A stretch of DNA of 64,000 nt, from the NCBI RefSeq assembly GCF_001936615.1, contig NZ_MLBF01000007.1, forward strand, positions 1-64,000, written 5' to 3'. The position numbers were made by a program, and so were the translations under genes. The stretch comes from Desulfosporosinus metallidurans (GTDB taxonomy: Bacteria > Bacillota > Desulfitobacteriia > Desulfitobacteriales > Desulfitobacteriaceae). Under the pieces are notes generated by a model that saw nothing but the letters and a program-made list of their open reading frames with translations, made no database searches and had not been told where the DNA came from. Below, piece after piece: positions 9,496 through 19,100 of the stretch (the first letter of the stretch is position 1; every line of letters begins with the position of its first letter).

Positions 9496-12296
9496 TTATG
9501 CTGCCACCCTTTTTGTAAGTTCTAGAATTTCGTTGATTTCTGCAGGGGTAAACAAGCCACGGATTCCCTGGGGGTGCAATACTGTAAAGGGTGATTCTAT
9601 CAGATCTCGCTTTTGCACGGTCTCTTTTTCTAGGATAAAATCCTGCAAAAGATTTAAAAAATCCAGTTGCCGGGAGCTAAGGTTCGTATGGGTATGGATA
9701 AATTGCTCAAATGCCTTGGTGACTGTTTCAGGGAAACTTTCCAGGATTTCGAGCCCTAAAATATGTCTGATGAACTGAATGAACTTTGCTTTGCGGTTTC
9801 GATAGACATTTTTAAGTAAATCTTCGGTGATATGAGGGTGCTCATCGTGCAACAGTGCAGCAAGTTCCTGTGCCTCATCTTCGGTAACCTCTTTCCCATC
9901 TTTGATCTTCTGCAGAATAGGGTTACTCTCAGTAAGTTCCATGATGAGCTTCTCTACCATTTCTCGATACTTAGAAACACTCACCGCCGAATGTTCTGGC
10001 CCAAACTCCACCACTTCTTTTGTTTTCAGCAAGTCCACAAAGTCAAACCGAGCAGGTCCAAGTGCTTGAACATCACCATCACGGTATTTCATCAGTGGAG
10101 ATAACTTTTCGGCAAGTTCATCAAATGTTCCGTCTGTTGCCTTTGCCCAATAGTTATTTGTTTGAGCAAGTCTTATAATAGACTCTTCCCTGGCAACAAT
10201 ATTGACGGAAAGCGGAAGTTCGCCAATCAGCTCAACGATATTATCCTTTAATGTCTCAAACTTCTCTTTCTCATTTGCCAATTTCGCCAATGATGTTTCA
10301 AGTAAATCTTTCTGAAATCGCATCATCTTAAAGTCAGTTTGAGAAACCGTTCTAAAAAGTGGCTTGATGGTCGCACGTAAATATTCAATCTTTTCACGTG
10401 TCAGTTTTGTCCAGAAATTGTCATCTTCGATTTTTAGTAAGTCTGTGGCTGACTCTTGAATAACCACCGAGTTTTTTGGGAGTTCCTGAATCTGCTGTCG
10501 GAGTTTAATAATCTCTTTTTCGGCAATAGTATCGTTTTGAATGTCGATTGCTTTTTCGATTTTATCAAGCCTGATTCCGAAAAAACGCACAGGGAGCGAA
10601 ATCTGAACAGTTGTTTCTTTGCCCTTGGGACTAAGTTTAAAATATTCAAAATTGTCCCAGCAATCTAAAATAAGGAAGATATCTTTTTCTGTACACCAAG
10701 GCTTTATTTTATGTGATTCCAAAAGGCGTGTACCACGGCCGATCATCTGCCAGAACTTGGTGTAAGAATAGACTGGCTTAGCAAAAACAAGATTAACCAA
10801 TTCTCTAATGTCAATCCCGGTATCCAGCATATCGACACTGAGGGCAATACGCGGCATATCGTTGTTTGTAAACTGATCCAGTAGCCCACCCTTGCCATAA
10901 ACCCGCGGATCGTCCGAAACCAAAACTTTTGCCAGTTCCCCCTTATACTCAGGGTACAGGGAATCAAAAAAATCTGTTCGATTCTTCGGGCATGGGACAT
11001 TGAAGAGCAGAAAAATATTGTTTTACCAGGAAGAACACCATTGGAATCTTTTATTGATTCTTCCATGAACTCTTTGACGATGAGTGCATTGGTTCCCTTA
11101 TTGATAACAGTCTTCTCTAGCTCGGTGCCTTCAAAATTGATCTCTTCTACCTCTTTACCTTCAAGAATTAATCGCTTTTGGTCTTCCAGGGAGATAGTTC
11201 GCTTGCTAATACCCTCTTCCTGAAACTTAGTGTGTATCTTCATCACTTGAAAGTTACACAAATAGGGCGGTATGTGATTAACTGCTTCCTCGTAAGTGTA
11301 GGCAAACGTTGGAAGACCATTATCACAATCAAAAAGCTTAAAAGTGTTGTGATCAATAATATCTGTCGGAGTTGCAGTTAGGCCGAGTGTAATCGCTTTG
11401 AAATAATCGAGGACTTCTCCGTAGGTATTATATATGGAGCGATGGCTTTCATCAATCACAATCAGATCGAAGAAGTGAGGTGAAAGGGTGTTATCTTCTT
11501 CCCTTATTATATTGAGCATTGTGGGATAGGTTGAAATATAGATACGGCGATCTTTAGCAATGAGCTTTTCACCAAGCTTAGGCCAACGAGGTTCATTCGG
11601 TAAATGTTCCTTGAAAGCCGTTAGTCCCTGTTCCCGTAAAGCAATTCTATCCACCAGAAATAACACCCGCTCTGCATGACCCGCCCGCATGAGTGCATCA
11701 ATTAGGGCAATACATGTTCTTGTTTTTCCAGTTCCCGTGGCCATCACCAGAAGGAAATTTCGTTGTTTCTTTTCTATTCCTTCCATTACAGAACGAATTG
11801 CCCGGATCTGATAGTCTCTTCCTGCAATTTCCGTATTAATCAGCTCATCAGCAAGACGTTTTCGATGTTCTCGAATATAAAGAAACCGCTCTAAATCATC
11901 TCGCGTTGGATAGCCGACTACTTTTCGGGGAGGGTAGTTTTCTAAATCCCAGAAGAAGATCTCAAGACCGTTAGTGTAGAAACAGAAAGGTAGTTTTTCA
12001 TCATTTTGTTTTTGAATGTTGTAACAATACTGTTTTGCCTGTTCCCGACCGATTGCTGCATCTTTGGAACTCTTTTTAGCTTCAACAACAGCTAGCGGCT
12101 TCCCATCTCTCCCCAATAAAACATAATCACTATATTGATGACCTTCATAAGGTGTTCGCGCCTCTGCCACTCCATCTGGTAAGGGCACAGCAATATCGAA
12201 CTCTTTTGAGACTTGGGTGAGATTATTTACATCCCAACCCGCTTTATGTAGTTTTGCATCAATAAGTTCTTTTCGTGTTTCTGCTTCAGTTTTCAT
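9496..12296 (-). pseudogene. hsdR: Type I restriction endonuclease HsdR, frameshifted at a homopolymer
   Basis: Two overlapping frames together give a normal HsdR of about 930 residues. The 5' frame (from ATG at 12296, preceded by TAGGAGAAACG) carries the PD-(D/E)XK nuclease region (AVVEAKK), Walker A ATGTGKT and DESH box. The 3' frame carries VLVSDDPRVYGKGG, motif VI (QMIGRGTR) and the C-terminal region. The frame changes at a run of seven T on the coding strand (10966-10972): before it the product reads ...ARRIEQIF, after it DSLYPEYKGEL. One extra T or two fewer would restore a single frame. This may be a true mutation, phase variation or a homopolymer sequencing error. Promoter not identified. 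Confidence 0.85.
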
Positions 12297-12399
12297 CGTT
12301 TCTCCTATCTTAGGACTTGCTAGGTGAGGTCACTTTTATCCTAACACACTTTTAATGTTCAGTGTCTGTTAATTCGTAGTTACATACTGTAGTGTCTAA

Positions 12400-12762
12400 T
12401 TACGGGGTTCTATTTAGCTTTTGTTTGATGTAATCGGTGAAATTAGTTAAATGCTTTCCAGTGCTAGTACCTATGATTTTCATAAACTCACTTTTCCTTT
12501 TATTTCTAGTAGCGATATACCAACTCGATATTATAAGCATGAATCCATACAACATTAAGACTACTAAAAATAGGAATATTGCGTGCTTAATTTCCCACCA
12601 GCTTGGAAAAATGCCGACATTTGTAAAACTATTCCATATTGATAAATATATTATTGCCAATGTTGTATAAACAGCAAAAGTTATAATATTATAGATTAAA
12701 ACACTGATTTCCATTAATATTCTCAGTAATGGATTTCTATTAATAAGAGTTTTAGTCTTCAA
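12400..12762 (-). CDS. Small membrane protein of unknown function
   Basis: A 120-residue protein from a TTG start without a clear ribosome binding site. It has about two to three hydrophobic segments (near residues 18-42 and 62-85) and a basic C-terminus (RNKRKSEFMK, YIKQKLNRTP). I do not recognise the family. It lies between the nuclease-helicase gene and hsdR, all on the minus strand, next to another small membrane-anchored protein. Small membrane proteins are common in defence islands as effectors or accessories, but nothing here shows a function. Confidence 0.45.
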   Translation of the reverse strand: MKTKTLINRNPLLRILMEISVLIYNIITFAVYTTLAIIYLSIWNSFTNVGIFPSWWEIKHAIFLFLVVLMLYGFMLIISSWYIATRNKRKSEFMKIIGTSTGKHLTNFTDYIKQKLNRTP

Positions 12763-12815
12763 GTAATCTTTATAGATAATATCGTGAGCTTCCCAAAATT
12801 CATTTGCGATAATTA

Positions 12816-13181
12816 TTAAAACGAATCAAAGCACTTCCAAAATTCAGATCTAATAAGCTCATCTTGATTCCCAAACGAACTTTTATACTTTTTTTCAAGA
12901 TCAAAATACTTTTCTAAAATAAACGTTGAGGCAATTAGTTTTAAGTTTGAATCTGATGAACTATATATTTTGAAATAATCAGAGACTAGCTGTTCCCTCT
13001 CACTAATTGGCTTTTCTTTGATGTTCTTAAGCATCATATACATAGGGTAATAGAGATTCTCGTAACTATTATTCAAGCTCTCAAGAAAAGAATCACTTCC
13101 TTTCGACCGTCTACCAAACTGATAAACAAAAAAAGCTGAAAATGCTACCAAAACAATTGACCATAAATTTTTATTTATCAT
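12816..13181 (-). CDS. Small protein with one N-terminal transmembrane segment, unknown function
   Basis: A 121-residue protein with a well-placed start (AGGAGGG six bases before ATG). Residues about 5-22 form a hydrophobic anchor ending in GRRSKG, and the rest is soluble, charged and helical. I do not recognise the family. It sits about 120 bases downstream of the nuclease-helicase gene on the same strand and upstream of another small membrane protein. The good translation signals make it a real gene; its role is unknown. Confidence 0.6.
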   Translation of the reverse strand: MINKNLWSIVLVAFSAFFVYQFGRRSKGSDSFLESLNNSYENLYYPMYMMLKNIKEKPISEREQLVSDYFKIYSSSDSNLKLIASTFILEKYFDLEKKYKSSFGNQDELIRSEFWKCFDSF

Positions 13182-13299
13182 AGTTGCCCTCCTATGAATC
13201 TATCATCAGTTTCGTGTATTACATAGTCACAGTAGAGTTACCTGTTTCCCGGCATACCTCGCACAGATCCCAGCGAGAAGAATTGCTGCATCGCGCTTC

Positions 13300-15606
13300 T
13301 TACTGGGCATCAATATCTTTTGAGACAACAGTAAGACTTATCACCTTAAAATAACTGTTTTTATAATACTCCTCCAAACTCTCATCACACCACCCATCAA
13401 TCCATGCCTTCTCTTCCTGCGCCATCCTCTTCCAAACATACCTATTAAACTCCACATACTCAATATCCCTACATCGACTCATAAATCGCATATCCTCAAA
13501 CCGCTTAAACGGATTGCCAAAGATATTTCTCACAACATCCTTTCTCGTATATTCGTCTTTACAGTACAGACTGGATTTTTTCTCAACCACTAGCGCTCTC
13601 GCTTTTCTAGCGCTATAAAAATCTATAAAATAATTAACGATGTCCTCGACCCTAACTCTTCCGTTTTCGTCCACATGCTCAAGCATCGCTTTAAGCAATA
13701 CCGGCTTATAGGAGAAACTCATATCCATGGTCCTGACCATCTCCATAAACTTGTCTTTCATATTGGCCGCGGTAATAAGGTCCCAGCCATACTGTTTAGC
13801 ATAATTCTCAATGGTTGCTTCCCTAAAATACTTAAAGCTTCTTTTATCCCCAAACGGTACCTCTAAATCAGCGGTTATCTTCCCTTCACGTATATATCGT
13901 TCAATGGTTTCCGTTTGGACATCGACCATTCTCACGAACTCCAGCTGAGAAATCATATCCTTAACTTCATCCTGCCAGTTAAACAGATCAATCAGCTCAT
14001 AATCAGCAACATCCACCGGAAAGTCTAGAAAAACAGAGGGTTTCTCCCCTCGGGCTATTAAATCCCAATCAAGCTGAAACTGTTTCTGTGAAGCTACAAC
14101 GTACTCCCCTGTCTTATACTCTTTGAGATTAAACATCCTATGCAAGGAGTAGGGCACGTTAAACATACTGGCATTATCGATGAAATCAAAGACCATCAGG
14201 TAGTCTTTGCCTTCAGATTTACGCATCCCTCTACCCAGTTGTTGAACATAAAGTGTTCTGCTCAGCGTCGGTCTCGCCATAAACAAGACTTCAGTTTTTG
14301 GACTGTCCCATCCTTCGTTTAAAAGGTCGCACGCACATAACACTTGGATATCCCCATTTTCATACTGATCCAGAATTCTCGATCGTTCTGCCGACTTCAT
14401 GGAGCCGGACACAGCCTCACACTGAATCCCCTTCTGTTTAAATAGCTCCGATATTTCATTGGCATGTCGAACGGAAGCGCAGAAAACCACGGTTTTCTTG
14501 CCTTTAACAAAGTTCAAATAGGTTTCGGCTAAGATATTATTTCTCTCGGGCACAAACAGTTTGCTTTCTAAGTCCTGAGCATAGTATTTAACCCCATTAA
14601 TTCTAACCGTGGAAAGATCGACATTGGTCTTGACCCGGATACACCGTATGGGAACAAGCACGCCTAGTTCAACCGCTTGTTGCAAATCCAGCTTATGCGC
14701 GACATTTTTGAAATCTTCAAGGATACTTTCTCCATCAGTTCTGTCCGGGGTCGCCGTAAGCCCTAATGTAAATTCTGGTTTGAAATAGCTTAAAACCTTC
14801 TTATAGGTGTCTGCCACTCCGTGATGGCATTCGTCGATGATGACGTAGCCAAAATCATCTGGCTTGAATTGATCAAGATTTCTAGAAATACTTTGAATGC
14901 TACTACAAACGACATAAGCCTGGTTATCTTTCTGCTCAGCTACATACAAGCCAGTCTCCGCAGTATCCCAGATAGTTTCAAAGGTACCTTGGGCCTGGGT
15001 TATTAGTTCTTTGGTGTGCGCCAAAAACAAGGTTCTTTTTCCGAGTCGTTTGGCATCACTGACAGCGGTCACCGTTTTTCCTGCGCCGGTGGCATGATAG
15101 AGCAGGGCGATGCTCTCCCCCTGATCGCGCATTGTCTGTAAACTCGTTAAGGCCGCTTGCTGATGCTCATGTAGCTCAATGAGTTTTCCCTTTTGCTTAG
15201 GCAGGTGATCCTCGATCATTTTAAATGTCGGAATCTCCCCCACGAAAATACGTAATTCATCCTTGACCTTTTCAGGATATTGCTTCAACTGGTTATAAAC
15301 CCAGCGATAAACCTTCCAGTTTTGATAAATCAGGCTATTTTGCTTGGTGAGATCATCGTAATATTTATTGGAGGAAACCTTATTGGGGTTGTGGTAGGTT
15401 TCTCCATCAATTTCTATGGCTAGTTTTAAGTTCTCACTTTCCAGTGCAAAGTCGATGGAGCGCCTGTTTCCATAAATATCTGTGAAGGGATACTGGAGAA
15501 AAAGAAACTCTGATTTCTCCGGGCCGAAGGTGTCACAAAACAGCTCGACAAAAAGATCTTCAGCGACACTACCCAGACTTCCCTTCTGCTTAATCTTTTC
15601 TGTCAT
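13300..15606 (-). CDS. SF2 helicase with N-terminal PD-(D/E)XK-like nuclease domain
   Basis: A 768-residue protein. The first ~120 residues look like a Vsr/DUF559-type nuclease (IDFALESENLKLAIEIDGETYH, then KQNSLIYQNWKVYRW). A DEAD/DEAH helicase core follows with Walker A (ATGAGKT), DECHH box, TATPDR and the C-terminal helicase domain with EGWDSPKTEVLFM and QQLGRGMRKSEGK. The remaining ~250 residues are unassigned. The arrangement resembles single-chain restriction-type helicases. It is followed upstream in transcription order by a MazG-like pyrophosphohydrolase and an Mrr-like endonuclease, which suggests one operon. Motifs are visible; the cleavage target is unknown. Confidence 0.85.
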   Translation of the reverse strand: MTEKIKQKGSLGSVAEDLFVELFCDTFGPEKSEFLFLQYPFTDIYGNRRSIDFALESENLKLAIEIDGETYHNPNKVSSNKYYDDLTKQNSLIYQNWKVYRWVYNQLKQYPEKVKDELRIFVGEIPTFKMIEDHLPKQKGKLIELHEHQQAALTSLQTMRDQGESIALLYHATGAGKTVTAVSDAKRLGKRTLFLAHTKELITQAQGTFETIWDTAETGLYVAEQKDNQAYVVCSSIQSISRNLDQFKPDDFGYVIIDECHHGVADTYKKVLSYFKPEFTLGLTATPDRTDGESILEDFKNVAHKLDLQQAVELGVLVPIRCIRVKTNVDLSTVRINGVKYYAQDLESKLFVPERNNILAETYLNFVKGKKTVVFCASVRHANEISELFKQKGIQCEAVSGSMKSAERSRILDQYENGDIQVLCACDLLNEGWDSPKTEVLFMARPTLSRTLYVQQLGRGMRKSEGKDYLMVFDFIDNASMFNVPYSLHRMFNLKEYKTGEYVVASQKQFQLDWDLIARGEKPSVFLDFPVDVADYELIDLFNWQDEVKDMISQLEFVRMVDVQTETIERYIREGKITADLEVPFGDKRSFKYFREATIENYAKQYGWDLITAANMKDKFMEMVRTMDMSFSYKPVLLKAMLEHVDENGRVRVEDIVNYFIDFYSARKARALVVEKKSSLYCKDEYTRKDVVRNIFGNPFKRFEDMRFMSRCRDIEYVEFNRYVWKRMAQEEKAWIDGWCDESLEEYYKNSYFKVISLTVVSKDIDAQ

Positions 15607-15618
15607 TAATTTAACCCC

Positions 15619-15939
15619 TCAACCGTCAACGACTTCTTTTAGCAACAGTTTCTCCTTGAAAGCGCCTCTCTCCTGAACCTTTTGTTTCCTGATCAGTTCG
15701 AACTGTTGTAAGGAGATGTTCTTATCGTCCAAGATCGCATAAACGACTTCAACCAAATCTGCCAGCTCTTCAATACTCTGGCTTTCTAGATATTCCTGAA
15801 GTTCTTCACTCAATTTGGCGTTTAATGAGTCTAGGTACTCCTTACCGGAGGCCTTCTTGATGATTGCCTGTTTTCCACTTTGTTCGATGATCTGGGGTAT
15901 TTTATCACGAATAAGTTTATTGTAGACTTTAACACTCAT
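15619..15939 (-). CDS. MazG-like nucleoside triphosphate pyrophosphohydrolase
   Basis: About 106 residues from the ATG at 15937-15939 (AAGGAAG about ten bases upstream); a longer reading from 15999 would run back into the Mrr-like gene. The motif KLIRDKIPQ at the start and the metal-binding helices KLSEELQEYLES and EELADLVEVVYA are typical of small all-alpha NTP pyrophosphohydrolases (phosphoribosyl-ATP pyrophosphohydrolase-like family). Such enzymes hydrolyse NTPs or dNTPs to the monophosphate and pyrophosphate. Its place directly before the helicase-nuclease gene and after an Mrr-like nuclease suggests a role within a defence cassette, perhaps nucleotide depletion; this is inference. Confidence 0.8.
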   Translation of the reverse strand: MSVKVYNKLIRDKIPQIIEQSGKQAIIKKASGKEYLDSLNAKLSEELQEYLESQSIEELADLVEVVYAILDDKNISLQQFELIRKQKVQERGAFKEKLLLKEVVDG

Positions 15940-15955
15940 TGATTTGAATCTTCCT

Positions 15956-16645
15956 TTACTTCCTATTATGTTGATGGTCATAACAATAAACTTTGCCACT
16001 AAACCTCTGTTGATTGGCTAAGCAATATTGTCTCACCTTTTCAGAAACTGGTTTATTGCATATAGCACAAACGTCATTTCCGACTGTGGCTTGTTCAACA
16101 TTCGTAGCTGCAACTTCTTGTTGATGCTCAACAACAGGACTGTCCTTCTTAATTGACAACAGCGCCTTTACCAAGTGGTTCCTGTTCCACAATCCAACTC
16201 TGTTTGCTTTAGCCAGTTCCATTGCAGCTTTTGTATAATAGCTATTAGTCACGACCATGGCCTCCGAGCATCCGTACTTTCCCTTTGCTGCTACCGCCTC
16301 TTGTACCGCTTTTATTCCCACTCTTTGCTTATATCTTTTTGCTTGGATCACAGTTTTAATTCCATCTTTAGAAGTAATCAAGTCAGCACCATAATCACCG
16401 ACGTATTGTGTCCTCTCGACCCTGTAACCGAGTTTCTCGAAAAGTGCTTCAAGATACTTTTCGAAGGTAATCCCGTCCATATGATCGATTTCGTCGATAC
16501 CAGATTTCGATAGTCGGTTTTTTTCCCAAAGTATATAAGCAAGCTTTAAAAGAGCCATAATCCCTAGAATTAGCCACATTTGCCAAAGGGCCAACATCCC
16601 TTTTACAAATGCAAAAAATATGTCCTTAATTGAAAATATCGGCAT
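15956..16645 (-). CDS. Membrane-anchored Mrr-like restriction endonuclease
   Basis: A 229-residue protein. A hydrophobic N-terminus (about residues 8-38) is followed by a classical Mrr catalytic domain: GITFEKYLEALFEKLGY, GDYGADLI (catalytic Asp), then TVIQAKRYKQRVG (Q-x-K signature) and EAMVVTNSYYT. The C-terminus has a small cysteine/histidine cluster (CAICNKPV and YCYDHQH) that could bind zinc. Mrr-family enzymes cut modified or foreign DNA. It ends 17 bases before the start of the MazG-like gene, so the three genes through the helicase may be cotranscribed. The membrane anchor is common in this subfamily. Confidence 0.88.
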   Translation of the reverse strand: MPIFSIKDIFFAFVKGMLALWQMWLILGIMALLKLAYILWEKNRLSKSGIDEIDHMDGITFEKYLEALFEKLGYRVERTQYVGDYGADLITSKDGIKTVIQAKRYKQRVGIKAVQEAVAAKGKYGCSEAMVVTNSYYTKAAMELAKANRVGLWNRNHLVKALLSIKKDSPVVEHQQEVAATNVEQATVGNDVCAICNKPVSEKVRQYCLANQQRFSGKVYCYDHQHNRK

Positions 16646-16794
16646 AGAAACCCCTCCTTGTATTACTCCCTTGATAAGTTGATAGTTGATATGTAGTCAA
16701 TTCAATACAATTCTCACCTTCAAATCTCACCTTCCCAATTTGACACACGTTCATATTGCCCGACTTTTTTACCCTTGCTCCTCAATTAAGAGGT

Positions 16795-17334
16795 TCATAC
16801 CGTAAAACACCGTTGTTGACTCTGAGTTCCAATGTCAAACCCATTCTTCAGATGAAATCGCTTCACTGCCTCAATCATATGCTTTAAATCACTATCCTGA
16901 TTTTCGGATTCAACTGAGACATGTACACTTTTTCCATCTATCACAGGTAATGCAATTAAACCCTCCTGATCATCACCGAACACTTTCCCATCATTTTTTC
17001 GTGCCAGTTCGCTGCATAAGCACATAAAAAGGTATCCAGCTTGTCCTCCAGATTCTTAAACCCTTTCTTGGACATAGCTTGAATACCCAATGTGAATTTT
17101 TTCTCTCATAAGAGCTCCGTCACAGTATCGAGAACCTGTTTCGTTATTCACGATTAGTGGTGCATCAATCGCAACGATTGCCCCATCTTGGGCATATTCT
17201 TCAACGATTGAAGCGATCATCTCATCAGTGAACACTTGGGATTCACAATATACGATCTTGCCAAAGTCATCGATGATACAAATCCCGGATTCTTTGGTAT
17301 AGGTCCACGCTAAGTCAATTCCAATATAATGCAT
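16795..17334 (-). pseudogene. DUF429 (RNase H-fold) protein, frameshifted
   Basis: The gene begins well (ATG at 17332-17334, GGAGGTG upstream) with MHYIGIDLAWT and VAIDAPLIV, the hallmark start of DUF429 proteins. The frame is lost near 17090. A second frame reads GIQAMSKKGFKNLEDKLD, then TFLCAYAANWHEK, and a third carries GKVFGDDQEGLIALPV to the end. At least two frameshifts within about 100 bases separate these pieces, so no full product is made. DUF429 has an RNase H-like fold but no settled function. The 5' and 3' parts are collinear, so this is simple decay of one gene. Confidence 0.75.
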
Positions 17335-17810
17335 TGATTCACCTCCGATAGCGCTTGGCTTTTCCTTGTGACAAACCCTATTAATAAACCTAAATTCTTC
17401 ATTATTTTGCAAAACCCTGCCAACAACTGTTTCGTTTTACAATATTCTTGAAATTACACACTATTTGCAAGGACTCCCTGCTTAATAGTCTTTCTTGCCT
17501 AGCATATTCTGCGTAAATCATAGCACTCAACTCAGACATTTCTATGTTGATCAGAACAATAAAAGGAGCGAAATCTAAGGTTCACTTAGTTTCGCTCCCT
17601 GTATTGGTTATCCACTCAAATGACATTCTCTTCCTGTTCTATCTTCAGAACATCATCTCGCCGTTATCAGCACTACTAAGGTCTGAATTCTTCACAGTGT
17701 TCGGCATTACGGTCAATATTTATTGCGGCTCGATATTTTATGGGCAAAGCAAGTTGTTAGCGAAGACCCTACGAGAGCTTGAAGGAAAAATCCAGTGTTT
17801 CTAAGCAACC
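17335..17810. other. Intergenic stretch without a recognisable gene
   Basis: Between the DUF429 pseudogene and the isochorismatase-like gene there is no coding region I can support. The plus-strand open frame across 17544-17804 has no ribosome binding site and no recognisable motif. The only structure seen is the hairpin at 17565-17598. Confidence 0.5.
17565..17598 (-). terminator. Probable rho-independent terminator after the isochorismatase-like gene
   Basis: Stem GGAGCGAAA...CTAAG (17565-17579, one bulged T) pairs with CTTAGTTTCGCTCC (17585-17598). Read on the minus strand it is followed by CTTTTATT. It lies about 210 bases past the stop of the isochorismatase-like gene. Confidence 0.6.
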
Positions 17811-18359
17811 CTATTTGATCAGTTTGGAGAGTTCCCTGAACAGAGGTGTACCTGCTTGCTTAATTAAATCGAAAAATACTGTTTCTGTGTTAGTAATTAC
17901 TGCTCCCATAGATGACATAAGGGATAACCCATTTAGGTAATTCCCCTTGGTTCTTGAACACACTGCATCACCCACTACGAAAACCTGGTAACCATTGGCA
18001 AGTAAATCCCTTACCGTTTGAAAAACACAAACATGAGTTTCCGTTCCTGTAATAATGATTTTCTTCCGTCCTAACCCCTTTAGTTCCGAAGTTACCTCAC
18101 TTGTACAGCCTGAAAAGGAAGTCTTTTCGTAGGTTAACGCTCCCTCGAGATTGTTGCTCACATCTGAAACGGTCTTCCCTAGACCTTTGGGGTATTGTTC
18201 TGTGACGATGATAGGAACACCTAATTTCTTGGCAACGGAAATTAGTATATTGGTGTTTTGAATAACTTGTTCTCCGTATTTCAACGCAGGAATTAATCTG
18301 TCTTGGATATCGATTACCAATAGCACTACTTCGGCCTCTATTAGAACATATTTGTTCAA
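17811..18359 (-). CDS. Isochorismatase-family cysteine hydrolase
   Basis: About 182 residues from the TTG at 18357-18359, placed eight bases after GAGAGGAG. The fold signature is clear: catalytic Asp in LLVIDIQDRL, the EQYPKGLGKTV loop, a conserved Thr (ALTYEKTSFSG) and the nucleophilic Cys in GTETHVCVFQTVRDL. Members hydrolyse amides, ureido groups or vinyl ethers; the exact substrate is not readable. It closely follows a small gene of unknown function. The family resembles YcaC/hydrolase branches rather than true isochorismatase (no EntB features). Confidence 0.85.
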   Translation of the reverse strand: MNKYVLIEAEVVLLVIDIQDRLIPALKYGEQVIQNTNILISVAKKLGVPIIVTEQYPKGLGKTVSDVSNNLEGALTYEKTSFSGCTSEVTSELKGLGRKKIIITGTETHVCVFQTVRDLLANGYQVFVVGDAVCSRTKGNYLNGLSLMSSMGAVITNTETVFFDLIKQAGTPLFRELSKLIK

Positions 18360-18380
18360 GGTTAAGACTCCTCTCAAATA

Positions 18381-18632
18381 TTATTCGGATAACATTCCTA
18401 AAGCATCATCGAGAGCAAGCAGGTATCGTGATGGCAAGTCATGAACCGTTTCCCGGATTTTTTTAAAAGCCCTTCGATGCGCATCCAAAGCTTGAGCGTC
18501 CTGGGGGTAACAGGAGTCCACCACTTTGACCAGAGCATTAGCCTCTTCGACATGCCCATTCTGGCTAAGATAATCATACAGAGGAAGTGCAAATTTTAAT
18601 ACATCACCCTGAGTTCTAATTGTAAAAGACAT
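18381..18632 (-). CDS. Small helical protein of unknown function
   Basis: An 83-residue protein with a strong ribosome binding site (GGAGG seven bases before the ATG). It is predicted helical with TPR-like spacing (FALPLYDYLSQNGHVEEANALVKVVDSC, then AHRRAFKKIRETVHDL). I do not recognise a named family. It ends 21 bases before the start of the isochorismatase-like gene on the same strand, so the two probably share a transcript. Confidence 0.6.
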   Translation of the reverse strand: MSFTIRTQGDVLKFALPLYDYLSQNGHVEEANALVKVVDSCYPQDAQALDAHRRAFKKIRETVHDLPSRYLLALDDALGMLSE

Positions 18633-18827
18633 TCAGCAAACCTCCACTTCAAGTCTCGGAATTTTCCCTGAGTTTTATATCCAGCGATTGTAATGATTTG
18701 AGGTTCAGTACGCTACATTCAGAGTACCATTAACGAAGTTCGAAATATATCTGTTAGCTGAAATGTTCCTTGCATATGAGTCTTAAGGGTTGGAAAACAA
18801 AAACAGATCCTGAAAACAAGATCTGAG

Positions 18828-19098
18828 TTAATCAACGAATCGCTCTTCTAGCCAATCTGATAGTTCATTGATATCTACAAAACAGTGATTTTTAGTGAGG
18901 AAGTACCAGAGCATTGCTGCTTTATTAAAAGGAGTAGGATATTTATCAAAACCGAAATGAGGATATTGTTGATCAAGGATGCTTTTTAATTTTAGACTTA
19001 GTATCACTGTAAAAACCGAAGCTTCCACCGAAGCTTCCAATTGCCTCATTGTGAATCTCAAGGATATCGTTAACTGATAAAAGTTCGATGTTAACCAT
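18828..19098 (-). pseudogene. Doc/Fic-type toxin remnant, frameshifted and with a broken Fic motif
   Basis: Starting from the ATG at 19096-19098 the product reads LLSVNDILEIHNEAIGSFGG, the typical Doc opening, then stops. A second frame continues YPTPFNKAAMLWYFLTKNHCFVD, equivalent to the Doc region 'YPxLFEKAAALLYSLIKNHPFVDGNKR'. The frame changes near 19000-19010. The Fic motif should be HxFxDGNKR but reads HCFVDINEL before an unrelated short tail, so catalytic residues are lost even if the frame were repaired. It starts two bases after a small upstream gene that could be its antitoxin. Confidence 0.7.
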
Positions 19099-19100
19099 AA

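Noticed and set aside
17544..17804. Plus-strand 86-codon frame in the gap before the isochorismatase-like gene
   Set aside because: No ribosome binding site, no motif, and it runs through a terminator-like hairpin; treated as non-coding.
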